Source of the DNA: SOIA01 sp050116035 | Lineage (GTDB): Bacteria > Acidobacteriota > Aminicenantia > Aminicenantales > Aminicenantaceae | Assembly (NCBI GenBank): GCA_050116035.1 | Contig: JASFPJ010000021.1 | Span: 1 to 18,715, forward strand | DNA length: 18,715 nt | Direction: 5' to 3' | Shown: positions 1 to 6,640 of the stretch, one piece after another | Layout: every line of letters begins with the position of its first letter | Numbering within the stretch: position 1 is the stretch's first letter | Notes under the pieces: model-generated | Database searches by the model: none | Told to the model about the DNA's origin: nothing | Seen by the model: only the letters and a program-made list of their open reading frames with translations | Program-made: the position numbers and the translations under genes

Positions 1-720
1 TCCGGTCATGGCTGCGTTTGCTGCAGGCGTTTCTATGAACATTCTGCCTTTGATCGAACCGGTTTTTGCGACTTCAACATTATCACTATCGAGATAGGTG
101 ATGCGAGAGAGTCCAGGAATACTAAACACTTTTTGAGCATAGGGTTTGATGAACTGGAGGCCGCTTGAGTTGGTGAAGAATTCTACGAGACCTCCTAATC
201 CCATAGCCCAGAACATGTAAGCGGCTTGTGAACCGCCTTTCTGTCCGGTCTTGACCATCTCTGCACAAGCCGTGCTTTCCGGAAAAGGAAGCTCGGCATC
301 TTCAACAAGAGTGCGGCGGACAAGGATGATGAGCAGAACTCCGAGGATTCCTCCGACGAGCATGAGCAGGGAAGATTTGAATAGGTCGAATTTTTCCCAA
401 AGGGGCTGGCCTTCTATTCTAACAAGAAGAAAAGCAGGGATAGTGAAGATAGCCCCAGCTGCCAGGGCTTCTCCGACGGCTCCGGTGGTTCGAGCTAAAT
501 TTTCCTCAAGTATTGTTCCTTTTAAGGGGCGCAGCACGGCCATAGCGATGACAGCGGCCGGGAATGTGGCCGCGACTGTCATTCCGACAAGAAGACCTAA
601 ATAGGCATTCGCAGCGCCCAGGACAATGGCCATTATTATTCCCAGGAATATGGCCTTAAAAGATATTTCTTTCATGGATTGTTCGGGTGGAACATAAGGC
701 TTGTAGGCTCCATCGCTCAT
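1..720 (-). CDS. OPT-family oligopeptide transporter, 5' part only (first paralogue)
   Basis: Reading the minus strand from 720 gives an uninterrupted 240-codon frame that runs off the left edge, so the C-terminal part is missing. The protein begins MSDGAYKPYVPPEQ and continues into hydrophobic segments that contain GAANAYLGLLVGMT, close to the GAANAYIGLRVGLT signature of the second OPT gene at 13190-15085. Other shared blocks are an ARTTGAVGEALAAG-like stretch, IFTIPA and GGILGVL. The family consists of polytopic inner-membrane carriers that import small peptides, or metal chelates in some members, probably driven by the proton gradient. An AGGAGG Shine-Dalgarno sequence (726-731 on the complement) lies 5 nt before the ATG, which fixes the start. 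A promoter-like pair lies at 758-786. The family is clear; the substrate cannot be read from sequence. Confidence 0.88.
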   Translation of the reverse strand, partial: MSDGAYKPYVPPEQSMKEISFKAIFLGIIMAIVLGAANAYLGLLVGMTVAATFPAAVIAMAVLRPLKGTILEENLARTTGAVGEALAAGAIFTIPAFLLVRIEGQPLWEKFDLFKSSLLMLVGGILGVLLIILVRRTLVEDAELPFPESTACAEMVKTGQKGGSQAAYMFWAMGLGGLVEFFTNSSGLQFIKPYAQKVFSIPGLSRITYLDSDNVEVAKTGSIKGRMFIETPAANAAMTG

Positions 721-757
721 GATAACCTCCTCATGTTGTTACTCGATGTTTTTTGAT

Positions 758-786
758 TATATATTTTTTACAGAAGAAAAAGTCAA
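758..786 (-). promoter_or_regulatory. Sigma70-type promoter for the first OPT gene
   Basis: On the minus strand TTGACT (786-781) is followed after 17 nt by TATATA (763-758). An overlapping perfect TATAAT (761-756) sits at a 19-nt spacing. It lies about 40 nt upstream of the OPT start codon with no gene between. The assignment rests on consensus match and position only. Confidence 0.55.
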
Positions 787-840
787 GGAAAAATAAAATC
801 AGTGTTGTTGAGATGAATTTTGAAAAAGGATTGGCTGGAA

Positions 841-985
841 TCAATTGGGGCCAGGCTTTGGCACAAGGATTTTTCAGGTGGCCTTGAAAGTGAGTTGGGT
901 TCAGGCTTTGATTATAGTGATGTTAACTAGACAAGGGACAAACTTTAGTAACCTGTTTTAGAGATAAAGCCTGACCCCACAACTG
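841..985. repeat. Cluster of GGGGtCAGGCTTT repeats, two direct and one inverted
   Basis: Three related copies are visible: GGGGCCAGGCTTTG at 847-860, GGGTTCAGGCTTTG at 897-910, and an inverted copy at 966-978 that reads GGGGTCAGGCTTT on the minus strand. The first and third face each other and could form a long-range stem across about 107 nt. Similarity extends a little further: CAATTGGGG on one side, and CAGTTGTGGGG when the other side is read on the minus strand. It resembles REP-type intergenic repeats, although no REP-associated transposase is present in the window. Confidence 0.5.
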
Positions 986-1040
986 ATCTCAATGTCCTAG
1001 TTTCCAGGGTTTGGCCTCAATCCTCATTGATTTTTTTTAT

Positions 1041-1069
1041 TTGCGTCTATTGGGAAATTGTGCTAAATA
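1041..1069 (+). promoter_or_regulatory. Weak candidate promoter for the mre operon
   Basis: TTGCGT (1041-1046) and TAAATA (1064-1069) are separated by 17 nt and end 26 nt before the mreB start. The spacing is ideal but each box matches only about half of the consensus. It is the best candidate immediately upstream of the operon; a stronger promoter could lie elsewhere. Confidence 0.3.
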
Positions 1070-1082
1070 AATGCTGTACAAA

Positions 1083-1088
1083 GAGAGG
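1083..1088 (+). promoter_or_regulatory. Ribosome-binding site deciding the mreB start
   Basis: GAGAGG lies 7 nt before the ATG at 1096. No comparable site precedes the in-frame TTG at 1027, so this site supports the shorter 343-residue MreB. Confidence 0.6.
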
Positions 1089-1095
1089 CACTGAA

Positions 1096-2127
1096 ATGAG
1101 TTTGATGAATTCCCTGAAAGACAGACTGCTTTGCGATTTAGCGATAGACCTGGGAACAGCGAATACATTAGTGTATCTGAAAGGAAAAGGAATTGTCGTC
1201 CAAGAGCCATCAATCGTAGTTGTCAACAAGCAATCGGGGAAAGTGGAAGCTGTCGGAACTCGGGCAAAGGATATGCTTGGAAAAACACCGGCTGACGTCT
1301 TGGCGATTAAACCTATGAGAGATGGTGTTATTGCAGATTTTGAGATGGCGGAAAAAATGCTTGATTATTTTATCAAGCAATCCACAAACAGCCGCATGTT
1401 TCTGGTGAGGCCTAGAATTGTCATAGGAATACCCACAGGAATTACTCAGGTGGAGAGGCGTGCCGTCAAGGATGTGGCTATGCGGGCCAAAGCTTCTGAA
1501 GTCTTTCTTGTGCAGCAACCAGTGGCGGCATCAGTCGGAGCCGACCTTCCCATTTCAGAGCCGACAGGAAACATGATCGTGGACATAGGCGGAGGAACGA
1601 CCGATATCGCTGTCATCTCCATGAATGGAATCGTGTTTAACCATTCCATCAGAATAGCCGGAAACGAGATGGACGAAGCCATCATCCAATACCTTAAAAG
1701 GAAGTACAACCTGCTCATTGGAGAACGAAGTGCAGAGCAATTGAAAATTCAGATAGGCTCGGCTTATCCTTTGGATGAACCAGAGTCAATTGAGATAAAG
1801 GGAAGAGATCTAGGAGAGGGGATTCCGAAAACTCTTATCATAGATGACCAGGAAATCAGAGAAGCGCTTGAAGATGTCGTTTCGGCTATTATCGATGCCA
1901 TCCGCGTTTCTCTTGAAAAGACCCCCCCTGAGCTTTCTGCTGATATAATTGACCGAGGCATTATCCTCACAGGAGGAGGTGCTCTCCTCAAGAATTTGGA
2001 TAAGCGCATTAGAGAAGAAACCAAGTTGCCCGTTTTTATCACAGAAGATCCTTTGACGACAGTCGTCCTTGGTGCCGGCAAGTTGCTTGATGATTTAGAC
2101 CTTTTAAAAAAGATTTCTCTAATTTAA
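1096..2127 (+). CDS. mreB: Rod-shape-determining actin homologue MreB
   Basis: MreB is a bacterial actin. It polymerises on the inner face of the cytoplasmic membrane and steers the elongation peptidoglycan synthases. From the ATG at 1096 the protein is 343 residues, the usual MreB length. It carries the phosphate-1 motif DLGTANTLVY (from residue 18), the phosphate-2 motif DIGGGTTDIAVIS near residue 165, and the C-terminal adenosine motif LTGGGALL. The extreme N terminus, MSLMNSLKDRL, is the short amphipathic-type leader common in the family. The GAGAGG at 1083-1088 supports this start over the upstream TTG. It is the first gene of the mreBCD-mrdA-rodA operon; mreC starts 15 nt after its stop. 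No unusual residues were noticed. Confidence 0.97.
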   Translation: MSLMNSLKDRLLCDLAIDLGTANTLVYLKGKGIVVQEPSIVVVNKQSGKVEAVGTRAKDMLGKTPADVLAIKPMRDGVIADFEMAEKMLDYFIKQSTNSRMFLVRPRIVIGIPTGITQVERRAVKDVAMRAKASEVFLVQQPVAASVGADLPISEPTGNMIVDIGGGTTDIAVISMNGIVFNHSIRIAGNEMDEAIIQYLKRKYNLLIGERSAEQLKIQIGSAYPLDEPESIEIKGRDLGEGIPKTLIIDDQEIREALEDVVSAIIDAIRVSLEKTPPELSADIIDRGIILTGGGALLKNLDKRIREETKLPVFITEDPLTTVVLGAGKLLDDLDLLKKISLI

Positions 2128-2142
2128 GCCTTTTTTAGTTTT

Positions 2143-2991
2143 ATGCCTCTTTTCCTAAAAGAAAGAAAAAACCTCACAATACTCATAGCTCTAATCTTTT
2201 TCCACTTCCTCTTGATCTCCATGCAAGTTCCCCTTGGTGAAGAAGCGAGTGTTTTTGAAAAGACAGTATTTTCAGTCTTTTCACCCATTCGGCATGGGAT
2301 TCTTTCTTTTTTCAAGGGCATCGGGAATGTCTGGAAAAATTATTTTCATCTCAGGAATGTTCAGAATCAAAACGAAGAAATGAAAGAAGAGATTTTTTAT
2401 CTCCGACAGGAAAACAATCTCCTCCGAAATGCCCTTCAGAGGTTCCAGAGCGAGAGGGAAATAGAGGAAAGCCTCTTAGCTTTGCATGAGAATATCTTGC
2501 CCGCTCAAGTTATCGGACTCGACCCGAGCAATTACTATAAATTTGTTATCATCAACAGAGGAACATTGGATGGGATTAAGAAAAACATGGTCGTTCTGGA
2601 TAAAAACGGTAACTTAGTGGGACGAATCATTGATTCTATCTCACTCAAAGAAGCCCGGGTCCAGTTGATCACTGACAATGAAAGCGGAATCAGCGTGTTT
2701 ACTCAAATGAAAAGAGTGCAGGGAATCCTTAAGGGGGATGGGAAAGGCCAATGCCTTATGCAGTATGTTCTTGCGACGACTACTCCTGAGGAAATATCTG
2801 AAGGTGAGGATGTCATCACATCAGGCTACGACCGGATTTACCCTTTAGGAATCAGAGTCGGCAGAATTCTCCTCATCGCATCGGATGCCTCACTCCATAA
2901 ACACATTATTGTAGAACCCTATTTTGATTTTCGTTTTTTGGACCAGATCGCTGTCCTCATGGAAGATCCCAAGGAGTTATTCAAGGATTAA
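2143..2991 (+). CDS. mreC: Rod-shape-determining protein MreC
   Basis: MreC is a bitopic periplasmic scaffold that binds PBP2 and promotes the active state of the PBP2-RodA complex. The 282-residue protein has a short basic N terminus, one membrane helix (about residues 10-27), a charged coiled coil (about 70-108) and the C-terminal beta-rich MreC domain. That domain includes INRGTLDGIKKNMVV (from about 137) and TSGYDRIYPLGIRVG (about 226-240), both typical of the family. The gene follows mreB after 15 nt and overlaps mreD by one base. No Shine-Dalgarno sequence precedes the ATG, so translation probably depends on coupling to mreB or on an SD-independent mode. Family and role are secure from sequence and operon context. 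Confidence 0.94.
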   Translation: MPLFLKERKNLTILIALIFFHFLLISMQVPLGEEASVFEKTVFSVFSPIRHGILSFFKGIGNVWKNYFHLRNVQNQNEEMKEEIFYLRQENNLLRNALQRFQSEREIEESLLALHENILPAQVIGLDPSNYYKFVIINRGTLDGIKKNMVVLDKNGNLVGRIIDSISLKEARVQLITDNESGISVFTQMKRVQGILKGDGKGQCLMQYVLATTTPEEISEGEDVITSGYDRIYPLGIRVGRILLIASDASLHKHIIVEPYFDFRFLDQIAVLMEDPKELFKD

Positions 2992-3476
2992 TGGGGATGA
3001 GAGATTTTATACGAGTCGCTATCGGAATATTAGCTGCCTTTCTCTTCTATACAATTTTTAGCAGGATTTCTCCTTTTTTCCTTCTTTTATTTAATATGTT
3101 CAGTCTTGTCGTTTTCTATTTTGCCGTTGAAAAAGGGGAGATATTTGGCTCCTGCTTGGGGGCTGCCTGCGGTCTTCTCCAGGATTATTTCTCTTTTGGA
3201 GTCTACGGAGTCGCCGGGCTGGCGAAAACAATTTCTGGATTTCTGGCTGGGTACATTTCAAAAAAGATCGATGTCCAACCTCCGATACGCAGCTTCTTTT
3301 TTCTTCTCATCCTGCTCGGCTTTGAACTCGTTTTGTGGGCTCTGCTCTATTCTTTCATTATTCCGGAGACTCTGAATACAGGCGGTGGTTTGATACTGTT
3401 TCAGCCTTTAATCACCGCTTTCCTGGGCAGCGTTCTGTTTTTTCTCTTGAGAAAAATAAAAAAGAATGAATATTGA
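2991..3476 (+). CDS. mreD: Rod-shape-determining membrane protein MreD
   Basis: This is a 161-residue, very hydrophobic protein with about five predicted membrane helices and a short basic C terminus (LRKIKKNEY). Length, topology and position between mreC and the PBP2 gene identify MreD, the integral membrane partner of MreC in the elongasome. Sequence conservation in this family is low, so context carries much of the call. The ATG at 2991 overlaps the mreC stop as TAATG. A second in-frame ATG at 2997 is better spaced from the AAGGA at 2983-2987 and could be the true start, two codons in. The gene ends 8 nt before the chosen mrdA start. Confidence 0.9.
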   Translation: MGMRDFIRVAIGILAAFLFYTIFSRISPFFLLLFNMFSLVVFYFAVEKGEIFGSCLGAACGLLQDYFSFGVYGVAGLAKTISGFLAGYISKKIDVQPPIRSFFFLLILLGFELVLWALLYSFIIPETLNTGGGLILFQPLITAFLGSVLFFLLRKIKKNEY

Positions 3477-3484
3477 GTCGAACA

Positions 3485-5329
3485 ATGAAACAAGAAAAAA
3501 TCTATGAAGACCTTTACCCGGTTTTGAAAAGAGCCAGATTGATTTTTATTCTGGTGGTGATATTCTTCATTTTTTTAATGCTGAATTTCTGGAAAGTGCA
3601 GGTCCTCGAACATGAAGAATACTGGGAGAAGTCTGAGGCAAACAGGATGAGGGAGATCGCTCTTCCTTATCAACGGGGATTAGTATTGGATAGAGAGGGG
3701 ATTATTCTGGCTAATAATAGGGCATCTTTCAGGGTATCTCTCATCAGAGAAAATTGTGAAGATTATGATAAATCCTGTCGAAAAATTGCTCAACTTCTCA
3801 ATATCGAAGAAGGAGTCTTGAAGGAAAGAATCAAGAAATATGAATCCTTGCCGCTTTTCAGGCCCATAGTCGTGAAGGAAAACCTAACCTTTGAAGAAGT
3901 GGCGATGATTGAGGCCAGAAAATTGGAGCTTCCCGAATTGATTCTTCAATCAGAGCCAAAAAGATTCTATCCCTTCGAAAGTTTGGCTGCCCATGTCATC
4001 GGCTATTTACAGGAACTCTCGCCAGAAGAGATGAAAAGGGATGTTTATGGAGAGAGACATCTGGGTGATATGGTAGGGAAGACCGGAATAGAGAAGCAAT
4101 ATGAAACAGCTTTAGTGGGGAATCCCGGTCAACTCGTAGAGGTAGTGGATAGTTTGGGAAGAGGTAGAGAAGAGCTTGCCAGACGTGAATCCCAGAAGGG
4201 GCAAGATGTGACAACGACCTTAGATTTCAACCTCCAGGAAGAGGCGGAAGAGATGCTAGAGGGAAGAGAGGGAGCGATAATCGTTATGGATGTGCGGACT
4301 GGAGAGATATTGGCATTAGCCAGTTATCCCAATTTTGATCCGAACAAATTCATCAACCGGTTTACTTCTGAAGAATGGCTTAATTTAGTGAACAGCCCCG
4401 AGTTTCCGTTGCTGAATCGAGCCATCGGAGGACTGTATTCACCCGGTTCTGTCTTTAAATTAGTCATGGCCTTGGGAGCTTTGGATTCGGGAACCATCAC
4501 TGATGAAGATACCTTTATCTGCAGGGGTGAAACGAAGATTTATAATCATCCCTTTTCCTGCTGGCGTGAAGAGGGTCACGGAAAAATGGATTTTTATGAT
4601 GCCATACGACATTCCTGCAACATATATTTTTATAATATAGGGAAAGAAATGGGAATCGAAGAAATATCCCGCTACGCACGAATGCTCGGATTGGGAGCCA
4701 AAACAGGGATTGATTTACCTGGTGAAAAAGTCGGATTGGTCCCAGACCCCGAGTGGAAGATACAAGCCAAGAATGAGCCTTGGCAAAAGGGGGAAACGAT
4801 TTCAGTTTCTATCGGCCAAAGCTTCATGCTTGTGACTCCTATTCAGATTGCTGCCCATACAGCTCATATTGCCAATAGAGGAATCTGTGTGACTCCTCAT
4901 CTGTTTAAGTCTCTATCAGAAAATGGGAGAAAGAGTGGCAGAGAATACAACATGCCGAGCAGACATAGAGTGAATATCGATCTTTCTATTTTTGAACAGG
5001 TTATTCAGGGAATGTGGCAAGCCGTGAATGATCAAGGTACCGGATGGGCGGCGATGGTGTCTGGTTACGATGTCTGTGGGAAGACGGGTTCAACTCAGGT
5101 GATCAGCAAAGATAAAGACGAGGAGGCTGAGGAGGAGAAAAAAATAGAGGAAGGAGAAGAAGAGGAAGAAGAAGTGAAAACACACTCTTGGTTTACTGGA
5201 TTTGCACCCAGAGAAAATCCAGAGATTGTTGTCACAGTCCTTGTCGAATATGGCGGAATGGGAGGGGCCACAGCCGCCCCTCTTGCGAGGAGATTGTTTA
5301 ATCTATACAGGAAGAAATATGATAGATAG
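3485..5329 (+). CDS. mrdA: Penicillin-binding protein 2, elongasome transpeptidase
   Basis: PBP2 cross-links peptidoglycan in the lateral wall and works with RodA. From the ATG at 3485 it has 614 residues: one N-terminal membrane anchor (about 18-36), a PBP dimerisation (pedestal) domain that begins around the conserved QRGLVLDREGIILA, and a C-terminal transpeptidase domain. All three catalytic motifs are present: SVFK with Ser322 and Lys325, SCN at 377-379, and KTGS at 533-536. Between KTGS and the HSWFTGFAP block lies an unusual Glu/Asp/Lys-rich stretch (about 542-564) that includes six consecutive glutamates. An in-frame TTG at 3473 overlaps the mreD stop and would add four residues. I prefer the ATG, which has a weak GAG 7 nt upstream. 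The end overlaps rodA by 11 nt. The gene is also called pbpA or pbp2. Confidence 0.95.
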   Translation: MKQEKIYEDLYPVLKRARLIFILVVIFFIFLMLNFWKVQVLEHEEYWEKSEANRMREIALPYQRGLVLDREGIILANNRASFRVSLIRENCEDYDKSCRKIAQLLNIEEGVLKERIKKYESLPLFRPIVVKENLTFEEVAMIEARKLELPELILQSEPKRFYPFESLAAHVIGYLQELSPEEMKRDVYGERHLGDMVGKTGIEKQYETALVGNPGQLVEVVDSLGRGREELARRESQKGQDVTTTLDFNLQEEAEEMLEGREGAIIVMDVRTGEILALASYPNFDPNKFINRFTSEEWLNLVNSPEFPLLNRAIGGLYSPGSVFKLVMALGALDSGTITDEDTFICRGETKIYNHPFSCWREEGHGKMDFYDAIRHSCNIYFYNIGKEMGIEEISRYARMLGLGAKTGIDLPGEKVGLVPDPEWKIQAKNEPWQKGETISVSIGQSFMLVTPIQIAAHTAHIANRGICVTPHLFKSLSENGRKSGREYNMPSRHRVNIDLSIFEQVIQGMWQAVNDQGTGWAAMVSGYDVCGKTGSTQVISKDKDEEAEEEKKIEEGEEEEEEVKTHSWFTGFAPRENPEIVVTVLVEYGGMGGATAAPLARRLFNLYRKKYDR

Positions 5330-6410
5330 AAGTCTTCTTAAGCACATCGACTGGATTCTCATCAGCTTATTGCTCTTGAACTCGATAATTGGCCTAGCAT
5401 TCATTTACAGCAGCTCGCACTATCTCCCAGGAAAATATTATTTGAGACAGATGATCTGGATATTTATCAGCTTGCTCGCTCTTTTCTTTCTTCTCACAGT
5501 GGATTATAAGGCATTGGTCTCTTTTTCTCCGTATTTGTATATTCTTGCGATTATGGCTCTTGTGGGAGTTTTGCTTTTCGGGAAATTTGTGGCTGGAGCC
5601 AAGAGTTGGTTCCGTCTCTCGTATTTTCAATTTCAGCCTTCTGAATTAACAAAACTAGTTCTCATTATTCTTATGGCTTCTGTCTTTGCCAAGTTCAGAC
5701 AAGATTACGTTTCCTGGAAAAAAGGATTGTTGAGCGGTGCTGTTACCGCTGCTCCAATTTTTTTAGTGGCATTGCAGCCAGATTTAGGCACCGCTTTGAG
5801 TTATGTTCCAATTTTTTTAGCCGCGCTCATTCTGGCCGGGATAAACAGGAAAACATTCGTCTATATATTGATAGTGACCATGGTAATTGGTGTGATTGGC
5901 TGGAATTTTGGCCTTAAAGACTACCAGAAAAAAAGGTTGACTACACTCATCTCTCCGAGCAAGGATCCTCTTGGCTCAGGCTATCATATCCTCCAGTCGA
6001 AGATCGCTATCGGTTCAGGCGGATTTTTAGGAAAGGGATTTAGGAAAGGCACGCAAAGTCAGCTCAGATTTTTACCTGCACGGCATACGGATTTCATCTT
6101 TTCAGTTGTTGGTGAAGAATTCGGATTCCTGGGTGTTGTCCTTGTCTTGATGTGCTATTTTGCGTTCCTTTTCAGGTTGTATCAATCCGTAGGGCAATCT
6201 CAAGACAGGGCAGGAGTTTACATTGTTTTTTTGGTGGCGGTAATGATTACCTTCCAGTTTATCATTAATGTGATGATGGTCATCGGTCTTTTTCCCATAA
6301 CAGGGACTCCCTTGCCTCTGCTCAGCTACGGAGGTTCTTCTCTTCTTACCAATTATTTAGGAGTTTCACTCGTCCTCAACGTTAAAATGCGAAGATTTGT
6401 TTTTGTTTAA
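5319..6410 (+). CDS. rodA: SEDS-family peptidoglycan glycosyltransferase RodA
   Basis: RodA polymerises lipid II into glycan strands together with PBP2 in the lateral-wall elongasome. From the ATG at 5319 it is 363 residues, with about ten membrane helices. SEDS signatures are QFQPSELTK (about 104-112), KDPLGSGYHILQSKIAIGSG (about 215-234), ARHTDFIFSVVGEE (about 254-267) and GTPLPLLSYGGSSLL (about 329-343). Asp258 in the HTDF block matches the catalytic aspartate of characterised RodA proteins. The start was chosen because AGGAAG (5309-5314) lies just upstream and the protein then begins MIDRSLLKHIDW, a normal RodA N terminus. It overlaps the mrdA end by 11 nt, so the two are translationally coupled. 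It is the last gene of the operon and is followed within 30 nt by a terminator-like hairpin. Confidence 0.96.
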   Translation: MIDRSLLKHIDWILISLLLLNSIIGLAFIYSSSHYLPGKYYLRQMIWIFISLLALFFLLTVDYKALVSFSPYLYILAIMALVGVLLFGKFVAGAKSWFRLSYFQFQPSELTKLVLIILMASVFAKFRQDYVSWKKGLLSGAVTAAPIFLVALQPDLGTALSYVPIFLAALILAGINRKTFVYILIVTMVIGVIGWNFGLKDYQKKRLTTLISPSKDPLGSGYHILQSKIAIGSGGFLGKGFRKGTQSQLRFLPARHTDFIFSVVGEEFGFLGVVLVLMCYFAFLFRLYQSVGQSQDRAGVYIVFLVAVMITFQFIINVMMVIGLFPITGTPLPLLSYGGSSLLTNYLGVSLVLNVKMRRFVFV

Positions 6411-6421
6411 GCAAACATTCC

Positions 6422-6537
6422 CCAAGGAAGAAAATGGGGACAGGCCCCTTTTTTAAAGAAAAGGGACAGTCCCTATTCTTCTTAAGTATAAGGACTTAAA
6501 GGGACAGTCCCATAAAAAAAAGGTCTGTCCCTTTTTT
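6422..6537. repeat. Cluster of GGGAC-n-GTCCC hairpin repeats
   Basis: Four copies of a short palindromic unit occur in 116 bases: GGGGACAGGCCCCTTTTTT at 6436-6454, AAGGGACAGTCCCT at 6461-6474, AAAGGGACAGTCCC at 6498-6511, and an inverted copy GGTCTGTCCCTTTTTT at 6522-6537. The last two also form a perfect 10-bp stem (6498-6507 with 6525-6534) with a 17-nt loop and a T run. The first copy is preceded by CCAAGGAAGAAA (6422-6433), which recurs exactly at 13115-13126 before another copy. It looks like a REP-type dispersed element that may also act as a terminator. Confidence 0.65.
6436..6454 (+). terminator. Terminator-like hairpin after rodA (repeat copy)
   Basis: GGGG-ACAGG-CCCC is followed at once by six T residues, 25 nt after the rodA stop. 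The preceding AAAA (6431-6434) can also pair with the T run. It works on paper as an intrinsic terminator for the mre operon. It is also a copy of the hairpin repeat family described for 6422-6537 and 13081-13144. Confidence 0.5.
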
Positions 6538-6557
6538 CTGTTTGTTTTATATTGCTG

Positions 6558-6576
6558 ATTGAACAATCAGTTCAAT
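6558..6576. promoter_or_regulatory. Operator-like inverted repeat over a -35 box
   Basis: ATTGAAC-AATCA-GTTCAAT is a perfect 7-bp inverted repeat with a 5-nt centre. It spans the -35 hexamer and part of the spacer of the promoter for the radical SAM gene. This is the classical placement of a repressor site. The regulator is unknown. Confidence 0.4.
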
Positions 6577-6587
6577 AAAAATAAAAT
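6559..6587 (+). promoter_or_regulatory. Sigma70-type promoter for the radical SAM gene
   Basis: TTGAAC (6559-6564) and TAAAAT (6582-6587) are separated by 17 nt, 54 nt before the chosen start at 6641. The -10 box is identical to that of the exbD promoter. An inverted repeat (6558-6576) covers the -35 box. Confidence 0.5.
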
Positions 6588-6640
6588 AATTGAGTCAGAG
6601 GAAAGAATGAATCCATTTATTCAAGGATAGGACAGTATTG

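Larger units (their letters stand above)
721..1095. other. Intergenic region between divergent OPT gene and mreB
   Basis: This 375-base stretch holds no convincing gene. On the left are the ribosome-binding site and promoter of the minus-strand OPT gene. The middle (about 841-985) carries a cluster of AGGCTTT-containing repeats. The right end carries a weak promoter candidate and the ribosome-binding site of mreB. An in-frame TTG at 1027 would extend mreB by 23 residues. That extension does not resemble MreB and has no ribosome-binding site, so I treat it as non-coding. Confidence 0.6.

Noticed and set aside
251..604. 117-codon plus-strand open frame near the left edge
   Set aside because: It lies fully inside the OPT gene read on the other strand, is rich in Arg, Ser and Thr, and has no ribosome-binding site or family features.
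1027..1095. N-terminal extension of mreB from a TTG codon
   Set aside because: The 23 extra residues do not resemble any MreB N terminus, no ribosome-binding site precedes the TTG, and GAGAGG before the ATG at 1096 explains the start.
5202..5318. Longer rodA start within mrdA
   Set aside because: It would add 39 non-hydrophobic residues with no likeness to RodA. The ATG at 5319 has AGGAAG upstream and gives a normal RodA N terminus.
6422..6537. CRISPR array
   Set aside because: The repeats are too short, unevenly spaced, partly inverted and palindromic, and no cas gene is present.
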